Shown here one piece after another: positions 61,988-64,000 of a DNA stretch of 64,000 nucleotides. The stretch covers positions 1 to 64,000 of the forward strand of contig JADJNU010000007.1 in assembly GCA_016714165.1 (NCBI GenBank), read 5' to 3'. The first letter of the stretch is position 1; each line of letters opens with the position of its first letter. Under the pieces are notes generated by a model, which saw nothing but the letters and a program-made list of their open reading frames with translations, made no database searches and was not told the DNA's origin. This DNA comes from Bdellovibrionales bacterium (GTDB taxonomy: Bacteria > Bdellovibrionota > Bdellovibrionia > Bdellovibrionales > UBA1609). The position numbers and the translations under genes were made by a program.

Positions 61988-63496
61988 TTGCCCAAATTTG
62001 CCAAATTGACTTTAATCATTGTTTGCTCAATCTCACTCTCCGCTTGCAAGAAAGGAAATCATCGCGATGATTCAGGCGTCATACAAAATACGGACTATAG
62101 AAAATCAACTCGCGCCACCCGTCTGAGCGACGAATTTAGTATATCGTGTGAATCAAAAAAATGCCCTGAAAGCACAGGGGTTCTTTTTTCCTCAAGTCTG
62201 CTTCAAGCGGGCTTTTGCACAACATGGATCGCTGGTGAATTGGAGGGAAAGACCATAGTGATGACAAACATGCATTGTGTAGAAAAGATCACTGATTGCG
62301 CGGAAGAGCTAGCCTTCAGGTTTCCTGAAACCGGCGAATCGGCCCAGTGTCAGAGACTGTTGAAAAAATCTGAATTCCCATTGTATGATAAGAACAAAAA
62401 CACAACGCAGGCGCCAGATTATGCGATTATACTTTTGGATCGAAAATTGACTACGAAAGCACTTCCGCTTAGCCAAGATGGTCTTCTTGCTAAATCCCCG
62501 ATCACGATTCGAAAAGCGTGGAGCACTGGAATCCGTTCGTTTGAGATGCGGGAAAATTCATGTGAAACCGGAGTTCCCAATCCCTACACGAATAATTACA
62601 CCACGCCAACTTCACCTATGATCAGCTTGGTTGGCTGCCTTGTTAAGTCTGGAGTGTCCGGCTCGCCTGTTTTGAACTCTAAAGGCGAAGTAGCCGCAAT
62701 TGCCTCTTCTGGTTACTTAAAAGACGAGGCCATGTCGTCTTCACCCAGCGACAATAGTTGGAAACAGGACGATTTCAGTATTTTCGAGTTATCTACTGCT
62801 ACAAATCTCTCCTGTGTTGATTATTCGAGTTTGGGATTGCACAGCCGAAAAATTGGCTGCGACGTGCCCGATATAGAGGACGTAATTGTCCATATGAGAG
62901 CCAGAGTGGAAGCTCTTGCTATCCAGTCTGAAAGCACTACACTGGCCGAGTTCGATAAGTTTATTGTTTCTACGGATATGTCGGAATATGAGACCGAGGG
63001 TTCTTATGAGCAGATATTCGAGTGGACAGTGCGAGCCGACGACGGCCAACGAGTGAAATTCGATAAACCTGGGATTCGTGAAGTTACCATCGAAATGGTG
63101 CCAGAGTGTGTGTCGAGACCCGAGAATCCAAACAACCCCCTGAAAGCGAAATTCTATAAAGAAGACACCCCTGGAGAATCTGGAAGATGGAAGTTTTCCG
63201 ATAAAGTTACGTTAGATACACCAGGTTGGGCGATGACTAGAAAACTGGATAAATACGGCGGCGCCATTAATGCAAAATTTGAGCGAGGCAGGAAGGCCGC
63301 TAAATATATAATATACCCAAGGGAAATCGCAAGCCTCAAAGAAGGTCAGACAGTATTAGTGGTCGAGATCGTAAATGGTCAATGGATAGATCTCCGACTA
63401 CCACTTTGTAAAGATAAGACTCCCGCCGATAATAACGGAATTCTTCCTAGATCAGATGAATTAACTGGTACGGAACAGGATGCGACAAAAAACTAG
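61988..63496 (+). CDS. Lipid-anchored trypsin-like protease, copy 2
   Basis: 502 aa with TTG start (GGAGG 6 nt upstream) and lipobox LSAC (Cys20). Triad His96 (TNMHCV), Asp144 (APDYAIILLD), Ser224 (SGVSGSPVLN). About 85 percent identical to the 6433 paralogue, but residues 238-330 diverge sharply while the last 160 residues are nearly identical, so the two copies have exchanged or retained sequence unevenly. Directly precedes the copy-2 beta-barrel gene (416 bp gap with the structured leader). Confidence 0.85.
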   Translation: MPKFAKLTLIIVCSISLSACKKGNHRDDSGVIQNTDYRKSTRATRLSDEFSISCESKKCPESTGVLFSSSLLQAGFCTTWIAGELEGKTIVMTNMHCVEKITDCAEELAFRFPETGESAQCQRLLKKSEFPLYDKNKNTTQAPDYAIILLDRKLTTKALPLSQDGLLAKSPITIRKAWSTGIRSFEMRENSCETGVPNPYTNNYTTPTSPMISLVGCLVKSGVSGSPVLNSKGEVAAIASSGYLKDEAMSSSPSDNSWKQDDFSIFELSTATNLSCVDYSSLGLHSRKIGCDVPDIEDVIVHMRARVEALAIQSESTTLAEFDKFIVSTDMSEYETEGSYEQIFEWTVRADDGQRVKFDKPGIREVTIEMVPECVSRPENPNNPLKAKFYKEDTPGESGRWKFSDKVTLDTPGWAMTRKLDKYGGAINAKFERGRKAAKYIIYPREIASLKEGQTVLVVEIVNGQWIDLRLPLCKDKTPADNNGILPRSDELTGTEQDATKN

Positions 63497-63692
63497 AAGG
63501 AAACTGGCCCCTGCAAGGAAAACTATGAGTTCTTTTATGGGTAATGTAACATTGGCCCAACTAGATTAAATAAAGTCGAAGTCCTCCACATGATCTTTAA
63601 AGATCAATCTGGCTATTTGCCCCTATTTCATCGAGATCCAATTAATGCCTATTGATCACTCGTTTCATACTAGCGAACCAACTCACCCAATT

Positions 63693-63846
63693 TGCAAGCC
63701 AAGAATGGGTTTGATCGGGTTTAGGATGCAGAACCTTGCTTTCTCTGTCTGGTACTTCTTTTCATGAGGGTGCCTTTCTTTTGTAAGATAGTGGAATCAT
63801 TCCACGAAAGGCTGGTGCCCTCAACTTTCAACTAGATTTTCTAGTT
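63693..63846 (+). promoter_or_regulatory. Upstream element and structured leader, copy 2
   Basis: Contains the 45-bp element (63693-63737) and the nested hairpin plus second hairpin (63766-63846) seen at 13361-13514, nearly unchanged. Confidence 0.4.
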
Positions 63847-63912
63847 TGTGTTGTTGAATGCGCCGAAAACAACTACTCTTATTTATGTTAATCACATTTT
63901 CAAAGGGAACCC

Positions 63913-64000
63913 ATGAGACCTTTAATCGCCTTGATGTTATTTTTTCCAATGCTGGCATTCGGCAACGCAGACACAGATTTCAAGTCTGATGATCCCTCGG
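63913..64000 (+). CDS. Outer-membrane beta-barrel protein, copy 2 (cut by window end)
   Basis: The first 29 codons (signal peptide MRPLIALMLFFPMLAFGNA and the next ten residues) are identical to the 13582 gene except one change (D for N after GNA). The remainder lies outside the window. Confidence 0.8.
   Translation, partial: MRPLIALMLFFPMLAFGNADTDFKSDDPS

Overview
The window reads as mosaic accessory DNA of a Gram-negative bacterium. Lipoproteins with lipoboxes, outer-membrane beta-barrels, many secreted proteases and a Gly-rich exported protein family suggest a Bdellovibrionota-like (predatory, former deltaproteobacterial) genome. That placement is inference; no rRNA or other marker gene is present. 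No complete RNA gene was seen, only what looks like the 3' tail of a tmRNA gene at 31.85 kb.

Layout. 1-3.4 kb: an exported Gly-rich protein (cut by the window edge) downstream of a secreted trypsin-like protease, both on the minus strand; the same pair recurs at 56.1-59.6 kb. 3.8-14.2 kb: a cassette of a 69-aa Cys-containing protein behind an FNR-type promoter, a lipid-anchored trypsin-like protease, and a beta-barrel protein. The same cassette lies nearly uninterrupted at 61.4-64 kb. In the first copy it is broken by a 2.07-kb mobile cassette carrying a Kelch lipoprotein (4.24-6.31 kb) and by a 5.3-kb insertion (7.95-13.2 kb) holding a Zn-ribbon/NUMOD nuclease, a membrane protein and an EVE-domain nuclease. 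14.2-15.8 kb: miniature inverted-repeat elements, IS1634-type debris and a small secreted protein with its own FNR-type box.

16-29 kb: a trans-propeptide-like membrane protein is translationally coupled to a large S8 lipoprotein protease. The protease gene is split by a 7.6-kb insertion made of an IS66 element plus 5.3 kb of neighbouring genes (lipoprotein, Fis-type regulator, S41 protease, TPR protein and a truncated gene), bounded by an exact 8-bp target duplication. The protease 3' end lies at 28.64-28.96 kb. 29-31.6 kb is an IS21 with a 7-bp duplication. 31.6-38 kb: tmRNA tail (candidate att site), a possible Ntn-hydrolase under a palindromic operator, a double-frameshifted gene, a phage-terminase-like HTH protein, an IS1634 relic, a beta-barrel protein and a fused BrnT-BrnA-like toxin-antitoxin.

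38-54.5 kb is a leftward conjugation/maintenance module: ParA, a winged-helix partner whose coding DNA carries iteron-like repeats, a coupling ATPase, a replication-relaxation type protein, a candidate oriT, and a compact F-like type IV secretion set (TraB/VirB10, TraK/VirB9, TraE/VirB8, VirB6, VirB5-like, a VirB3-VirB4 fusion, VirB2 and lipoproteins). No VirB11 is seen. 54.5-56 kb holds a divergent HTH regulator with a palindromic operator and a coupled small exported protein. An ISNCY-like element (59.8-61.3 kb) separates the second Gly-rich/protease pair from the second protease/beta-barrel cassette.

The main themes are two duplicated exported-protease modules, a self-transfer system, and mobile elements that have moved ordinary genes (an IS66 event and an IS1634-ended cassette). 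Several coding sequences carry frameshifts at homopolymers, so assembly error must be considered for each of them.
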